From Burkholderia latens (GTDB taxonomy: Bacteria; Pseudomonadota; Gammaproteobacteria; Burkholderiales; Burkholderiaceae), in contig NZ_CP013435.1 of assembly GCF_001718795.1 (NCBI RefSeq), forward strand, positions 2,604,001 through 2,668,000: a DNA stretch of 64,000 nucleotides, written 5' to 3'. A model generated the notes under the pieces. The model searched no databases, was not told where the DNA came from, and saw only the letters and a program-made list of their open reading frames with translations. The translations under genes and the position numbers were made by a program. Below, in pieces: positions 29,585-41,951 of this stretch. How positions within the stretch are numbered: position 1 is the first letter of the stretch; each line of letters starts with the position of its first letter.

Positions 29585-29618
29585 GAAACCCGGCACCGCG
29601 CCGGGTTTCTTTTTTTTT
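29585..29618 (+). terminator. Rho-independent terminator of the cold-shock gene
   Basis: Stem GAAACCCGGC/GCCGGGTTTC (29585-29594 with 29600-29609), loop ACCGC, followed by nine T. Confidence 0.93.
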
Positions 29619-29620
29619 CA

Positions 29621-29656
29621 GGCCGGCCAATCGTTTATTCGATTGGCCGGCCTTTT
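29621..29656. terminator. Second strong hairpin between csp and the oxidase gene
   Basis: Perfect 13-bp stem GGCCGGCCAATCG/CGATTGGCCGGCC (29621-29633 with 29640-29652), loop TTTATT, followed by TTTT. It backs up the previous terminator and may also stop the converging oxidase transcript. Confidence 0.8.
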
Positions 29657-29744
29657 CGTTCAATCCCGATAATTGAACATACATTGTCTCGTCGCGTGCG
29701 CAAATCGAATGCGGACATACGCGTGAAACATATTAGATTGCCGG

Positions 29745-31343
29745 TTACACGACCTTCAGCGTCCCCATCATGCCGAGATCCTCGTGTTCGAGAATATGGC
29801 AGTGAAACATGCGCTCGCCGGGCATGTCTTGCATGACGTGGATCGTCACCGTCTCGCCGCTGCGTACGTTCACCGTGTCGCGCCATGCACGGAACGGCTC
29901 GGGCGTGCGCGTTCCGCCTGCTGCGCGCTCGACCACCTGGAATTGCGTGCCATGCACATGAAACGGGTGGTCCATGTCGGTGTCGTTGCGGATCGTCCAG
30001 CGCTCGACGTCGCCGGCGCGGCTCGTCAATGTCGCCCGATGTGCGGCGTACACGTCGCCGTTCACCGTGAATCGCATCCCCGCCGGGCGGCCGTGCGCGG
30101 GCCCCGCCATCATCGCGTCCATGTCCATTTCTTCGCCGAATGCCACCGTCTTATCCGCCACCGGCGTGCCCAGCGCGGGTACCGCACGCAGAAGCGCGGG
30201 CAGCGGGCGCGCAGCGGCCGGCGCAAACGCAACATCGGCCAGCGGAACTGCCGGATCGGGCGGCAGGCTGCCATGACCGTTGTCGTGCGACATCGCCATC
30301 TTGCGGCGGTCGTATTCGGCCGCTTGCAGCACTGCGCGTGACGCGCGGTCGCCGGCGCGCACAAGCAGTTCCGCACGCTCGCCCGGCGCGAGCAGCAGCG
30401 ACGTCACGCCGCGCGGCGCGTCGAACAGCCCGCCGTCGGTGCCGACGTGCTCGAATGCGCGGCCGTCGTCGAACGCGATGCGCAGATAGCGCGCGCTGCA
30501 TGCGTTCCATATGCGCCAGCGCTCGTCGCCCGCGAGGTCGATCCGCGGCCGGCGCGCGCCGTTGACCAGCACGAACTGCCCTTCGCGGCCGTTCATCCAG
30601 TCCATCATGTCGTTCGGCGGAATCGTGCCGTCGCGCGCGAGCTTGAGGTCGGACACGAACAGGTTGCGTTCCGGCCAGCCGGCGAGCGGATCGTCGGCCG
30701 CACGCACGATGAACGGGCCGGCGAGGCCGCGGAACACCTGCTCGGCCGTCATCATGTGCGGATGTGGGTGATACCAGTAGGTGCCGGCACTTCCCTTCGG
30801 CAACGTGAAGCGATACACGCGCGACGCGCCCGGCGCGACGGGATCGGCCGGGTTGCCGTCCTGGTCGGGCGGCACCGGCAGGCCGTGCCAGTGGAGCGTC
30901 GACGGTTGCGGCAGCTTGTTCACGAAACGGATTTCGACCGTATCGCCCTCGCGCACGTCGATCAGCGCACCGACGACCGGCCCTTGCGTGCCGGTGCCGA
31001 ATTGCCAGAACGTCGTCGGACGCGCGCCGTGCAGCAGCGGCCGCGCGACCGGCTGTGCGACCAGCGTCGCGCGGAACGTGCCGGGCTCTCGGCTTTCGTT
31101 CGCGAGCGTCCGCAGCGATGCGAGCGGCGCGCCGGCCGGCAGCGCATCAGCGGACGCGAGCGTGGCGGGCGCGGGCTTCGCGTGCTGCGGGTGCGCAGCC
31201 ATCCCGGACATGCCCGGCATGTCGTCCATCTCCATGCCGGCCATGCCAGCGTGACCGGCGTGCTGCGCCGACGCCGTGCGTGCGAACAGCGATGCGGCCG
31301 CCACGCCGATGGCGCGCGCCAGGAAGGTTCTCCGTATCATCAA
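29745..31343 (-). CDS. Tat-exported multicopper oxidase (CueO/CopA-like)
   Basis: Periplasmic laccase-like oxidase of 532 residues, probably oxidising Cu(I) or other small substrates for copper tolerance. The N-terminus MMIRRTFLARAIGVAAASLF is a twin-arginine signal ending ASA near residue 26. A Met/His-rich segment (HAGHAGMAGMEMDDMPGMSG) follows, a likely copper-binding region. The copper ligands are visible as HWHG, YHPHPHM, HPFHVHG and the C-terminal HCHILEHEDLGMM with the T1 Cys. The third domain has a Met-rich loop (EEMDMDAMMAG). No CueR-type regulator, copC or P-type ATPase is adjacent. The start could be either of the first two Met codons. Confidence 0.9.
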   Translation of the reverse strand: MMIRRTFLARAIGVAAASLFARTASAQHAGHAGMAGMEMDDMPGMSGMAAHPQHAKPAPATLASADALPAGAPLASLRTLANESREPGTFRATLVAQPVARPLLHGARPTTFWQFGTGTQGPVVGALIDVREGDTVEIRFVNKLPQPSTLHWHGLPVPPDQDGNPADPVAPGASRVYRFTLPKGSAGTYWYHPHPHMMTAEQVFRGLAGPFIVRAADDPLAGWPERNLFVSDLKLARDGTIPPNDMMDWMNGREGQFVLVNGARRPRIDLAGDERWRIWNACSARYLRIAFDDGRAFEHVGTDGGLFDAPRGVTSLLLAPGERAELLVRAGDRASRAVLQAAEYDRRKMAMSHDNGHGSLPPDPAVPLADVAFAPAAARPLPALLRAVPALGTPVADKTVAFGEEMDMDAMMAGPAHGRPAGMRFTVNGDVYAAHRATLTSRAGDVERWTIRNDTDMDHPFHVHGTQFQVVERAAGGTRTPEPFRAWRDTVNVRSGETVTIHVMQDMPGERMFHCHILEHEDLGMMGTLKVV

Positions 31344-32036
31344 TCGTTCCTCGTTATTCGTACCAGGTCGCGCGATCGTCGCGACAGCCGCGCCAATCGG
31401 CTCCGGACCAGCGCCCGTGCGCGACGCGGTGACTCATGGCCCGCGTCATCATAACCGCAGCCCGCGGGCGATAAGGCGCGGCACCCAACGAGCGTCGATT
31501 CGTCGCAGTACCGGCCGCGCAACCCGGCTCGCGCGCCATCGCCGGCGCGCTTTCCCCAAGCGGGGAATGCTGTGACCGATGCTGCCGCACGCGCCGCAAT
31601 GGCGATTGCAGCGTTCGGTCCGCCGATTTCGCCGCCGCCCCTCAACGACACTTTTGACCGGCCGCCGACGCCGCCATTTGCACGCCCCCGCGGCACCCAC
31701 GCGTGGAGTCGCCGATTTTTCACGATGTGCAACAAGTCTCTGCGTTATAAAAATTCGTGGTGCAGGGCACAAATTCGCTGTTTCGCGATGCCAAAAAACG
31801 TTCCGCAATACAAAACGCACAAAATATATGCTTGTTTTTCAAAGGAAATTTTTGTTTTGAGAATCCGTTCTACCTGCACCATCGACACCGGCCGCGGACG
31901 TAGACTTTGTTCCATGCACTGACGCTTCGTACGCGGTTCGGTACGGAATCCGGCGCAAGCAATCCGTCGGACCACAGCCGGACGAACCGGCGGGCCGCAC
32001 ACCAGAATTGCTTTTGATCTGAAAGGGAGAACGGAA
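31344..32036. other. Oxidase-orphan gene intergenic region with AT-rich island
   Basis: This 693-bp gap has no convincing gene. At 31552-31567 is the palindrome TTCCCC-AAGC-GGGGAA, which looks like the operator core of copper-responsive MerR regulators but lies 209 bp from the oxidase start and has no clear promoter spacing. From about 31725 to 31890 the base composition falls sharply to AT-rich, in strong contrast to both sides. Within it, similar 17-base segments begin at 31780 (GTTTCGCGATGCCAAAA) and 31800 (GTTCCGCAATACAAAAC), exactly 20 bp apart. This island is upstream of the small gene at 32037. Confidence 0.6.
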
Positions 32037-32261
32037 ATGAAGGGATTTCGCTTTGGTTCAGCGCTCGGGTCGTTCTACATTCTGCCGGCCAACGGCGGCT
32101 GGGAAGCGACGTTCGGCAATGCTTCGCTCGGCGCGTTCTCGTGCCCGGAAGTGGCGGCCGAGCGCATCTCGCGCGGCGACTGTGCGCAGCCGTCCGAACT
32201 GGACACCGCCACCCTCGAAGTGCCGGACGAAATCGCCGAATGGGAAATCGTTCACGTCTGA
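32037..32261 (+). CDS. Small conserved-looking hypothetical protein
   Basis: A 74-residue acidic protein with no recognised domain: MKGFRFGSALGSFYILPANG, then GGWEATFGNASLGAFSCPEVAAERIS and a C-terminal PDEIAEWEIVHV. The ribosome site GAAAGGGAGA sits correctly before the ATG, and a hairpin follows the stop. The layout (a GSFYI strand, a W-x-x-x-F strand, a SLG turn, a helix, then P-D-x-x-x-E-W) resembles small uncharacterised proteins common in proteobacteria. There is no signal peptide or membrane segment. The function is unknown; the AT-rich upstream region suggests it is regulated separately from its neighbours. Confidence 0.75.
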   Translation: MKGFRFGSALGSFYILPANGGWEATFGNASLGAFSCPEVAAERISRGDCAQPSELDTATLEVPDEIAEWEIVHV

Positions 32262-32280
32262 ATGGCACGCCTGCAACGAA

Positions 32281-32306
32281 CAACGCCCCGGGCGACCGGG
32301 GCGTTG
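32281..32306 (+). terminator. Hairpin after the small orphan gene
   Basis: Perfect 11-bp stem CAACGCCCCGG/CCGGGGCGTTG (32281-32291 with 32296-32306), loop GCGA. The following T content is low, so efficiency is uncertain. Confidence 0.7.
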
Positions 32307-32390
32307 TCATGTTCGGCGCGACGGCGAGCCGCGAAGCCCGCCGTATCGGCTGCCGCTGTCGACGTGGCCCGCGCCGTGGCGCGGCCGGCG

Positions 32391-34874
<2,484 letters not shown>

Positions 34875-34901
34875 CTACGCCGGCCTACCCCGGAAGGGGA
34901 C

Positions 34902-36158
<1,257 letters not shown>

Positions 36159-36322
36159 GATCGACTCCAGTGACGTGGCTGAGCAGGTGATGCTGGTCGA
36201 AACTGCGCGCGCCGCGGGGCGGCCTTCGCCACCCTCGTGACGGCAACAGCGAGCCGCTATTCTAGCGCCCCAACCGGGCGCGGCGGCACGAAGCGCGACG
36301 CTGCGTATCAAGTCTTCCCTTA

Positions 36323-36338
36323 TGTCTTATATAAGACA
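36323..36338. promoter_or_regulatory. Perfect 16-bp palindrome between icd and rluE
   Basis: TGTCTTATATAAGACA is a perfect inverted repeat, embedded in a wider imperfect one (AAGTC left, GGACTT right). It lies 165 bp from the icd start and 94 bp from the rluE start and contains TATA elements on both strands. The form suits a dimeric regulator such as a GntR/FadR-type repressor. The regulator is not identified here. Confidence 0.6.
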
Positions 36339-36431
36339 GAGGACTTGCCGTTCCGTATTATGCATTAAGATTCCGCCATTTGCCATAGACCGCCCGCGCC
36401 GCCTCCGGCGGCACGCCGGGCGCGCCCCGCC

Positions 36432-37010
36432 ATGCCCCTGATCGCCCTCAACAAGCCGTTCGGCACCATTTGCCAGTTTTCCGCTCACGAGACGCGGCCG
36501 TCGCTCGGCGACTGGGTAAAAACGCCCGGCGTCTACCCGGCCGGCCGGCTCGACGCGGACAGCGAGGGCCTGCTGCTGCTCACCGACGACGGCGCGCTGC
36601 AGGCGCGCATCGCGGAACCCCGCCACAAGCTCGTGAAGCGCTACTGGGCGCAGGTCGACGGCGCACCGGGGCCGGCCGACCTGAAGGCGCTCGCGCGCGG
36701 CGTCGATCTCGGCGATTACGTGACACGTCCGTGCCGGGCGGAATTCATCGAGCCGCCCGACTCACTGTGGCCGCGCAACCCGCCGATCCGCTACCGCGCG
36801 GCGATTCCGACGACGTGGATCGAGCTGGCCATCACCGAAGGCAAGAATCGGCAGGTGCGCCGGATGACGGCCGCGGTCGGCTTCCCGACGTTGCGTCTCG
36901 TGCGCGTGGGCATCGGCGCACTCGACATATTCGCGCTCGGCATTGCACCGGGCGAAACAATCGCACTGCCGCCGCGCGCGCCGTGGGACGGTTTCGCACA
37001 CGCTGGATGA
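36432..37010 (+). CDS. rluE: 23S rRNA pseudouridine synthase, RluE type
   Basis: RsuA/RluB/E/F-family pseudouridine synthase, 192 residues without the N-terminal S4 domain, which fits RluE. It begins [20 protein letters not shown]; the catalytic Asp is in [20 protein letters not shown], and [20 protein letters not shown] is the conserved RNA-contact segment. RluE modifies U2457 of 23S rRNA in E. coli; the same target is inferred here. It diverges from icd. Confidence 0.92.
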   Translation: MPLIALNKPFGTICQFSAHETRPSLGDWVKTPGVYPAGRLDADSEGLLLLTDDGALQARIAEPRHKLVKRYWAQVDGAPGPADLKALARGVDLGDYVTRPCRAEFIEPPDSLWPRNPPIRYRAAIPTTWIELAITEGKNRQVRRMTAAVGFPTLRLVRVGIGALDIFALGIAPGETIALPPRAPWDGFAHAG

Positions 37011-37299
37011 CGGTTCCGGCGACGCGCGATTTTTCGTCATCTTTTTCGTCAACCGCCGGCGAACATCGTGCGTTAAACCACGCAGATGCCACCCTTAGCT
37101 ATCCGGCATTGGCAGCCGAACCGGTATTTGCGTGTTTGCGTCACGAAAGCGACGCTTTCTTCGAATACGATTCGGCGCCCGCAGCGCAAAGAGAAATTTC
37201 TCGAAGCGTCTGTCAACCGAAAGGTGGATGGCACCGTTAGACGACATGACTCCTATTGCCGGGTCATTTGGTTAATTAACTAAAGCTGAGGAACACAAC

Positions 37300-37512
37300 A
37301 TGAACAAACTGATCGCTGCTCTGGTCGCTGGTCTCTTCGCAACGGCTGCTTTCGCACAAGCTTCGGCTCCGGAAGCTGCTTCGGCTGCTGCTCCGGCAGC
37401 TGCTTCGGCACCGGCAAAGCACAAGGCTGCCAAGAAGCACCACGCAAAGAAGCACCACGCAGCTAAGAAGGCTGCTAGCGAAGCCGAAGCTCCGGCAGCT
37501 GCTTCGAACTAA
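37300..37512 (+). CDS. Small exported Ala/Lys/His-rich protein
   Basis: A 70-residue protein with a clear Sec signal (MNKLIAALVAGLFATAAFAQ, cleavage after AFA). The mature part is almost only Ala, Lys, His, Ser, Pro and Glu: a central block PAKHKAAKKHHAKKHHAAKK is strongly basic, flanked by Ala/Pro/Glu segments. The ribosome site GAGGA precedes the ATG, and a strong terminator follows. Codon choice (GCT, TCG, CTT) departs from the usual G/C-ending preference of neighbouring genes, which is seen in very highly expressed small genes. It resembles acid-shock or histone-tail-like periplasmic proteins in composition only; the function is unknown. Confidence 0.82.
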   Translation: MNKLIAALVAGLFATAAFAQASAPEAASAAAPAAASAPAKHKAAKKHHAKKHHAAKKAASEAEAPAAASN

Positions 37513-37572
37513 GCAAGCTGGTTGTAATAACGCAGTCAAGAACACGCAGTCTTGCCGTTCTTACGGCGTTGA

Positions 37573-37610
37573 AAGGCAGATCACCGCGAGGCGATCTGCC
37601 TTTTTCTTTT
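37573..37610 (+). terminator. Rho-independent terminator of the small exported protein gene
   Basis: Stem AAGGCAGATC/GATCTGCCTT (37573-37582 with 37593-37602), then a T-rich run. Confidence 0.9.
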
Positions 37611-37671
37611 TGTGCCCGCCGGCGCGCTTCGCGTACCATGCGGGTCTTGTTTTCCAGATAGGAGCCCTGCT

Positions 37672-38169
37672 GTGCGATTCTCCCTGCGCTCGTCGCTCGG
37701 CCGCCTTGCGCGCGCCGCCGTGTTTCCCGCCGCGCTCGCCGTCCTCGCACTCGGCATGCAGCCCGCCCACGCGCAGATCCCGCCCGGCGCCAAGCAACCG
37801 AGCGAATTCCCGCGCGTGAAGTTGCGCGCCGGCATGTACGTGATCGACGCGGCCGTCGCCGCAAACGACGCCGACCGCGAACAGGGGTTGATGTACCGGT
37901 CACAGCTCGCGCCGAACGAAGGCATGCTGTTCGTATTCAACGAGAACGCCGTGCACTGCTTCTGGATGAAGAACACGCTGATTCCGCTGTCGATCGCGTT
38001 CATTCGCGCGGACGGCACGATTACCGACATCGACGAGATGAAGGCCGAGACGACCGACAACCACTGCCCGCGCAACAATGGCGTCTATGCGCTCGAGATG
38101 AGCAAGGGCTGGTTCGCCGCGAAGGGGATCAAGCCGGGCATGAAGCTCGACGGGCTGCCCAAGCCGTAA
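37672..38169 (+). CDS. DUF192 family exported protein
   Basis: A 165-residue protein with a GTG start at 37672, fixed by AGGAG seven bases upstream. A signal peptide occupies about residues 1-35 (AAVFPAALAVLALGMQPAHA). The DUF192 core follows: MYVIDAAVAANDADREQGLM, MYRSQLAPNEGMLFVF, CFWMKNTLIPLSIAFI and the C-terminal ALEMSKGWFAAKGIKPGMKL. The family forms a small beta barrel of unknown function, sometimes linked to extracellular or metal-handling roles. It precedes fusA but is separated by a terminator. Confidence 0.9.
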   Translation: MRFSLRSSLGRLARAAVFPAALAVLALGMQPAHAQIPPGAKQPSEFPRVKLRAGMYVIDAAVAANDADREQGLMYRSQLAPNEGMLFVFNENAVHCFWMKNTLIPLSIAFIRADGTITDIDEMKAETTDNHCPRNNGVYALEMSKGWFAAKGIKPGMKLDGLPKP

Positions 38170-38207
38170 TAACGGCGAACGGGGCGGCGCCGCCCGCGCA
38201 TCGACCG

Positions 38208-38240
38208 AAGCCGGCCGCTCGCAGCGCGCCGGCTTTTTTT
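38208..38240 (+). terminator. Rho-independent terminator of the DUF192 gene
   Basis: Outer stem AAGCCGGC/GCCGGCTT (38208-38215 with 38228-38235) with inner pairing, followed by seven T. Confidence 0.85.
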
Positions 38241-38391
38241 ACGGCCCGACAGCGGCGGCCGCCTTGATTCGGCCGACGGCGCCCGCATCTGCAAAAGCCA
38301 CCGACAAGCGCTATCCTTTAAATCTCGCTTGTTCCACGTCCGGGCCGGCCGCAGCCGGTCCCCTTACGATCCGAACCACCAGGAGGTTCAC

Positions 38392-40503
38392 GTGCCCCGC
38401 AAAACCCCCATCGAGCGCTATCGCAACATCGGGATCAGCGCTCACATCGATGCCGGCAAGACCACGACGACCGAGCGCATCCTGTTTTACACCGGCGTGA
38501 GCCACAAGATCGGTGAAGTGCACGACGGCGCGGCCACGATGGACTGGATGGAGCAGGAGCAGGAACGCGGCATCACGATCACGTCGGCCGCGACCACGGC
38601 CTTCTGGAAAGGCATGGCCGGCAATTATCCGGAACACCGGATCAACATCATCGACACCCCCGGGCACGTCGACTTCACGATCGAGGTCGAGCGCTCGATG
38701 CGCGTGCTCGACGGCGCGTGCATGGTCTACGACTCGGTCGGCGGCGTGCAGCCTCAGTCCGAAACAGTGTGGCGTCAGGCGAACAAGTACAAGGTGCCGC
38801 GCATCGCGTTCGTCAACAAGATGGACCGCGTCGGCGCCGACTTCTTCCGCGTTCAGAAGCAGATCGGCGAGCGCCTGAAGGGCGTCGCCGTGCCGATCCA
38901 GATTCCGATCGGCGCGGAAGATCATTTCCAGGGCGTCGTCGATCTCGTGAAGATGAAGGCAATCGTGTGGGACGACGAAAGCCAGGGCGTGAAATTCACG
39001 TACGAGGACATCCCGGCGAATCTTGTCGATCTCGCGCACGAATGGCGCGAGAAGATGGTCGAGGCCGCAGCCGAAGCGAGCGAGGAACTGCTCGAGAAGT
39101 ATCTGCACGACCATGAATCGCTGACCGAGGACGAGATCAAGGCCGCGCTGCGCCAGCGCACGATCGCCAACGAGATCGTGCCGATGCTGTGCGGCAGCGC
39201 GTTCAAGAACAAGGGCGTGCAAGCGATGCTCGACGCGGTGATCGACTACCTGCCGTCGCCGGTCGACGTGCCCGCGATTCTCGGCCACGACTTCGCCGAT
39301 CCGGAAAAGCCGGCGGAACGTCATCCGAGCGATGACGAGCCGTTCTCGTCGCTCGCGTTCAAGATCATGACCGACCCGTTCGTCGGCCAGCTGATTTTCT
39401 TCCGCGTGTATTCGGGCGTCGTCGAATCGGGCGACACGGTGCTGAACGCGACGAAGGACAAGAAGGAACGGCTCGGCCGGATCCTGCAGATGCACGCGAA
39501 CGAGCGCAAGGAAATCAAGGAAGTGCGCGCGGGCGACATCGCGGCGGCAGTCGGCCTGAAGGAAGCGACGACGGGCGACACGCTGTGCGATCCGGCCAAA
39601 CCGATCATCCTCGAGAAGATGGAATTCCCCGAGCCGGTGATCTCTCAGGCCGTCGAGCCGAAAACGAAGGCCGACCAGGAAAAGATGGGCCTCGCGCTGA
39701 ACCGCCTCGCGCAGGAAGACCCGTCGTTCCGCGTGCAGACCGACGAGGAATCCGGCCAGACGATCATTTCGGGGATGGGCGAGCTCCACCTCGAAATCCT
39801 GGTCGACCGGATGAAGCGCGAGTTCGGCGTCGAGGCGACGGTCGGCAAACCGCAGGTCGCGTATCGCGAAACGGTGCGCACGACGGCGGCCGACGTCGAA
39901 GGCAAGTTCGTCAAGCAGTCGGGCGGCCGCGGCCAGTACGGGCATGCGGTGATCACGCTCGAGCCGAACCCGGGCAAAGGCTACGAGTTCCTCGACGAGA
40001 TCAAGGGCGGCGTGATTCCTCGCGAATACATCCCGGCGGTCGACAAGGGCATCCAGGACACGCTGAAGTCGGGTGTGCTTGCGGGCTACCCGGTCGTCGA
40101 CGTGAAGGTGCACTTGACGTTCGGGTCGTACCACGACGTCGACTCGAACGAAAACGCGTTCCGGATGGCCGGCTCGATGGCGTTCAAGGAAGCGATGCGC
40201 AAGGCGAAGCCGGTGCTGCTCGAGCCGATGATGGCGGTGGAGGTCGAAACGCCCGAGGACTTCATGGGCAACGTGATGGGCGACCTGTCGAGCCGGCGCG
40301 GCATCGTGCAGGGAATGGACGACATCGCCGGCGGCGGCGGCAAGCTCGTGCGCGCCGAGGTGCCGCTCGCCGAGATGTTCGGCTATTCGACATCGCTGCG
40401 CTCCGCGACGCAGGGGCGCGCCACCTACACGATGGAGTTCAAGCACTACGCGGAAACGCCGACGAACGTGTCGGAAGCGGTGATCAGTGCGAAGGCGAAG
40501 TAA
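38392..40503 (+). CDS. fusA: Translation elongation factor EF-G (stand-alone copy)
   Basis: GTPase that drives ribosomal translocation; 703 residues. The start is GTG at 38392 ([20 protein letters not shown]), placed by AGGAGG six bases upstream. G1 is [16 protein letters not shown]3 [20 protein letters not shown], and G4 [10 protein letters not shown]. Domain IV has [16 protein letters not shown], and domain [21 protein letters not shown]. No rpsL, rpsG or tuf is adjacent, so this is not the copy of the str operon; betaproteobacteria often carry a second full-length EF-G. It has its own terminator. Confidence 0.96.
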   Translation: MPRKTPIERYRNIGISAHIDAGKTTTTERILFYTGVSHKIGEVHDGAATMDWMEQEQERGITITSAATTAFWKGMAGNYPEHRINIIDTPGHVDFTIEVERSMRVLDGACMVYDSVGGVQPQSETVWRQANKYKVPRIAFVNKMDRVGADFFRVQKQIGERLKGVAVPIQIPIGAEDHFQGVVDLVKMKAIVWDDESQGVKFTYEDIPANLVDLAHEWREKMVEAAAEASEELLEKYLHDHESLTEDEIKAALRQRTIANEIVPMLCGSAFKNKGVQAMLDAVIDYLPSPVDVPAILGHDFADPEKPAERHPSDDEPFSSLAFKIMTDPFVGQLIFFRVYSGVVESGDTVLNATKDKKERLGRILQMHANERKEIKEVRAGDIAAAVGLKEATTGDTLCDPAKPIILEKMEFPEPVISQAVEPKTKADQEKMGLALNRLAQEDPSFRVQTDEESGQTIISGMGELHLEILVDRMKREFGVEATVGKPQVAYRETVRTTAADVEGKFVKQSGGRGQYGHAVITLEPNPGKGYEFLDEIKGGVIPREYIPAVDKGIQDTLKSGVLAGYPVVDVKVHLTFGSYHDVDSNENAFRMAGSMAFKEAMRKAKPVLLEPMMAVEVETPEDFMGNVMGDLSSRRGIVQGMDDIAGGGGKLVRAEVPLAEMFGYSTSLRSATQGRATYTMEFKHYAETPTNVSEAVISAKAK

Positions 40504-40531
40504 GCACGGGGCAGTACGCTGCCGTTAGTCG

Positions 40532-40562
40532 AAGCCCGTCCGGTTCCGGATGGGCTTTTTTT
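40532..40562 (+). terminator. Rho-independent terminator of fusA
   Basis: Stem AAGCCCGTCCGG/CCGGATGGGCTT (40532-40543 with 40546-40557, one G-U pair), followed by T. Confidence 0.9.
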
Positions 40563-40655
40563 CGTCTACCGCACGGGCGGTCTTTTTGGCCGCCACGCCG
40601 GCATTTTTTTTCGCATGACACAATCCATCGTGATTCGTCCGATGGAAACGCCCCG

Positions 40656-41666
40656 ATGCCGACCACCCCTGCCCTGCGCCGGCTGCTGATGCTGTATGCC
40701 GGCCTGATCGCCGCGAACGCCGCCGTCTGGCTGTGGGCGCTCGCGGTGCTGCGCGACCATCCGCTGCTGCTCGGTACCGCGGCGATCGCATACGGCCTCG
40801 GGCTGCGTCATGCGGTCGATGCCGATCACATCGCCGCGATCGACGTCGCGACGCGCAAGCTGATGCAGGACGGGCAGCGCCCGATGACCGTCGGCCTGTT
40901 CTTCTCGCTCGGCCACTCGACGATCGTGATCGCCGCGACGCTCGGCATCGCGCTGACCGCATTCGCGCTGCGCGATCGCTTCGACGCATTCCGCGCGATC
41001 GGCGGCACGATCGGCACGGCGGTGTCCGCGACGTTCCTGCTGGTGCTCGCGGGGATGAACCTCGCGATCCTGCGCGACGTATGGCGACGCTATCGCGGCG
41101 CGCCGGGCCACGCGCACGGCGCCGCCCACACGCATCGCACGGGCGGCCTGGTGGCGCGGCTGCTGCGCCCGCTGTTCCGGTTCGTGTCGAAGAGCTGGCA
41201 CATGTATCCCGTCGGCGTACTGTTCGGCCTCGGTTTCGATACTGCAACGGAAATCGCGCTGCTCGCGATCGCGGCCGCTCAGGCGACCCATGCGCTGCCG
41301 GTCTACACGATCATGCTGTTTCCCGCGCTGTTCGCGGCCGGCATGACGCTAATCGACTCCACCGACAACGTGCTGATGATTCATGCATACGGTTGGGCAA
41401 TGGACGATCCGCAGCGCAAGCTGCTCTACAACGCGAGCATCACGCTCGTGTCCGCCGCCGTCGCGCTCGCGGTCGGCGGAATCGAGGCGGCCGGCCTGCT
41501 CGCGGACAAGCTGTCGCTGACGGGCCCCGTGCGCGACGCGCTCGATGCGCTTGGCGAGCATTTCGGCACCATCGGTTACGGCATCGTCGCGCTGTTTCTG
41601 ATCGGCTGGATCGCATCGATCCTGTGCCACCGGTGGCTGCGCGCTGCCGATGCGACGGCACGCTGA
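40656..41666 (+). CDS. Nickel/cobalt permease, HoxN/NixA (NiCoT) family
   Basis: High-affinity Ni2+/Co2+ importer in the inner membrane, 336 residues with about eight membrane segments. The NiCoT signature GLRHAVDADHIAAIDVATRK (HX4DH) is near residue 53; FFSLGHSTIVI, GLGFDTATEIALLA and LFAAGMTLIDSTDNVLM follow. A His-rich cytoplasmic loop (HAHGAAHTHR) precedes the fifth segment. The ATG at 40656 is chosen; the frame is open slightly further upstream. No urease, hydrogenase or cobalamin genes and no B12 riboswitch are seen nearby, so nickel versus cobalt cannot be decided. Confidence 0.92.
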   Translation: MPTTPALRRLLMLYAGLIAANAAVWLWALAVLRDHPLLLGTAAIAYGLGLRHAVDADHIAAIDVATRKLMQDGQRPMTVGLFFSLGHSTIVIAATLGIALTAFALRDRFDAFRAIGGTIGTAVSATFLLVLAGMNLAILRDVWRRYRGAPGHAHGAAHTHRTGGLVARLLRPLFRFVSKSWHMYPVGVLFGLGFDTATEIALLAIAAAQATHALPVYTIMLFPALFAAGMTLIDSTDNVLMIHAYGWAMDDPQRKLLYNASITLVSAAVALAVGGIEAAGLLADKLSLTGPVRDALDALGEHFGTIGYGIVALFLIGWIASILCHRWLRAADATAR

Positions 41667-41951
41667 CCGTAGTCAGACGTTTCACTTCCGAAACAAAAAC
41701 CCGACACGGCACTTCCCCCGGTTGCCAGGGATCCGGCCGCGCCTTGCGCCGTGGGCATAGCGAGCCGATGGCACGAATCTCGCGGTAACGGATTCGCACG
41801 GCGGGCCCGCGTGCCGACTCGTGTTAGCGACGGGCCTCCTGTGCCGGTCCGATACGTGTCGGCTGCCGAAACGACAATGCATCGTTGCTGGTCCCCTGCA
41901 TCACACGTTGATGAACGCGCGTGACGAGGCATCGCGCGCATCGGGAGGCCA

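Noticed and set aside
37246..37280. ATGAC/GTCAT inverted repeat and GTTAATTAAC upstream of the small exported protein, considered as a riboswitch
   Set aside because: The pairing is only five bases with a long loop and matches no known riboswitch fold; it is probably just the promoter-leader region.
40504..40655. Cobalamin or nickel riboswitch before the nickel/cobalt permease
   Set aside because: The gap is largely taken by the fusA terminator, and no B12-box or NiCo-type four-way junction sequence could be seen.
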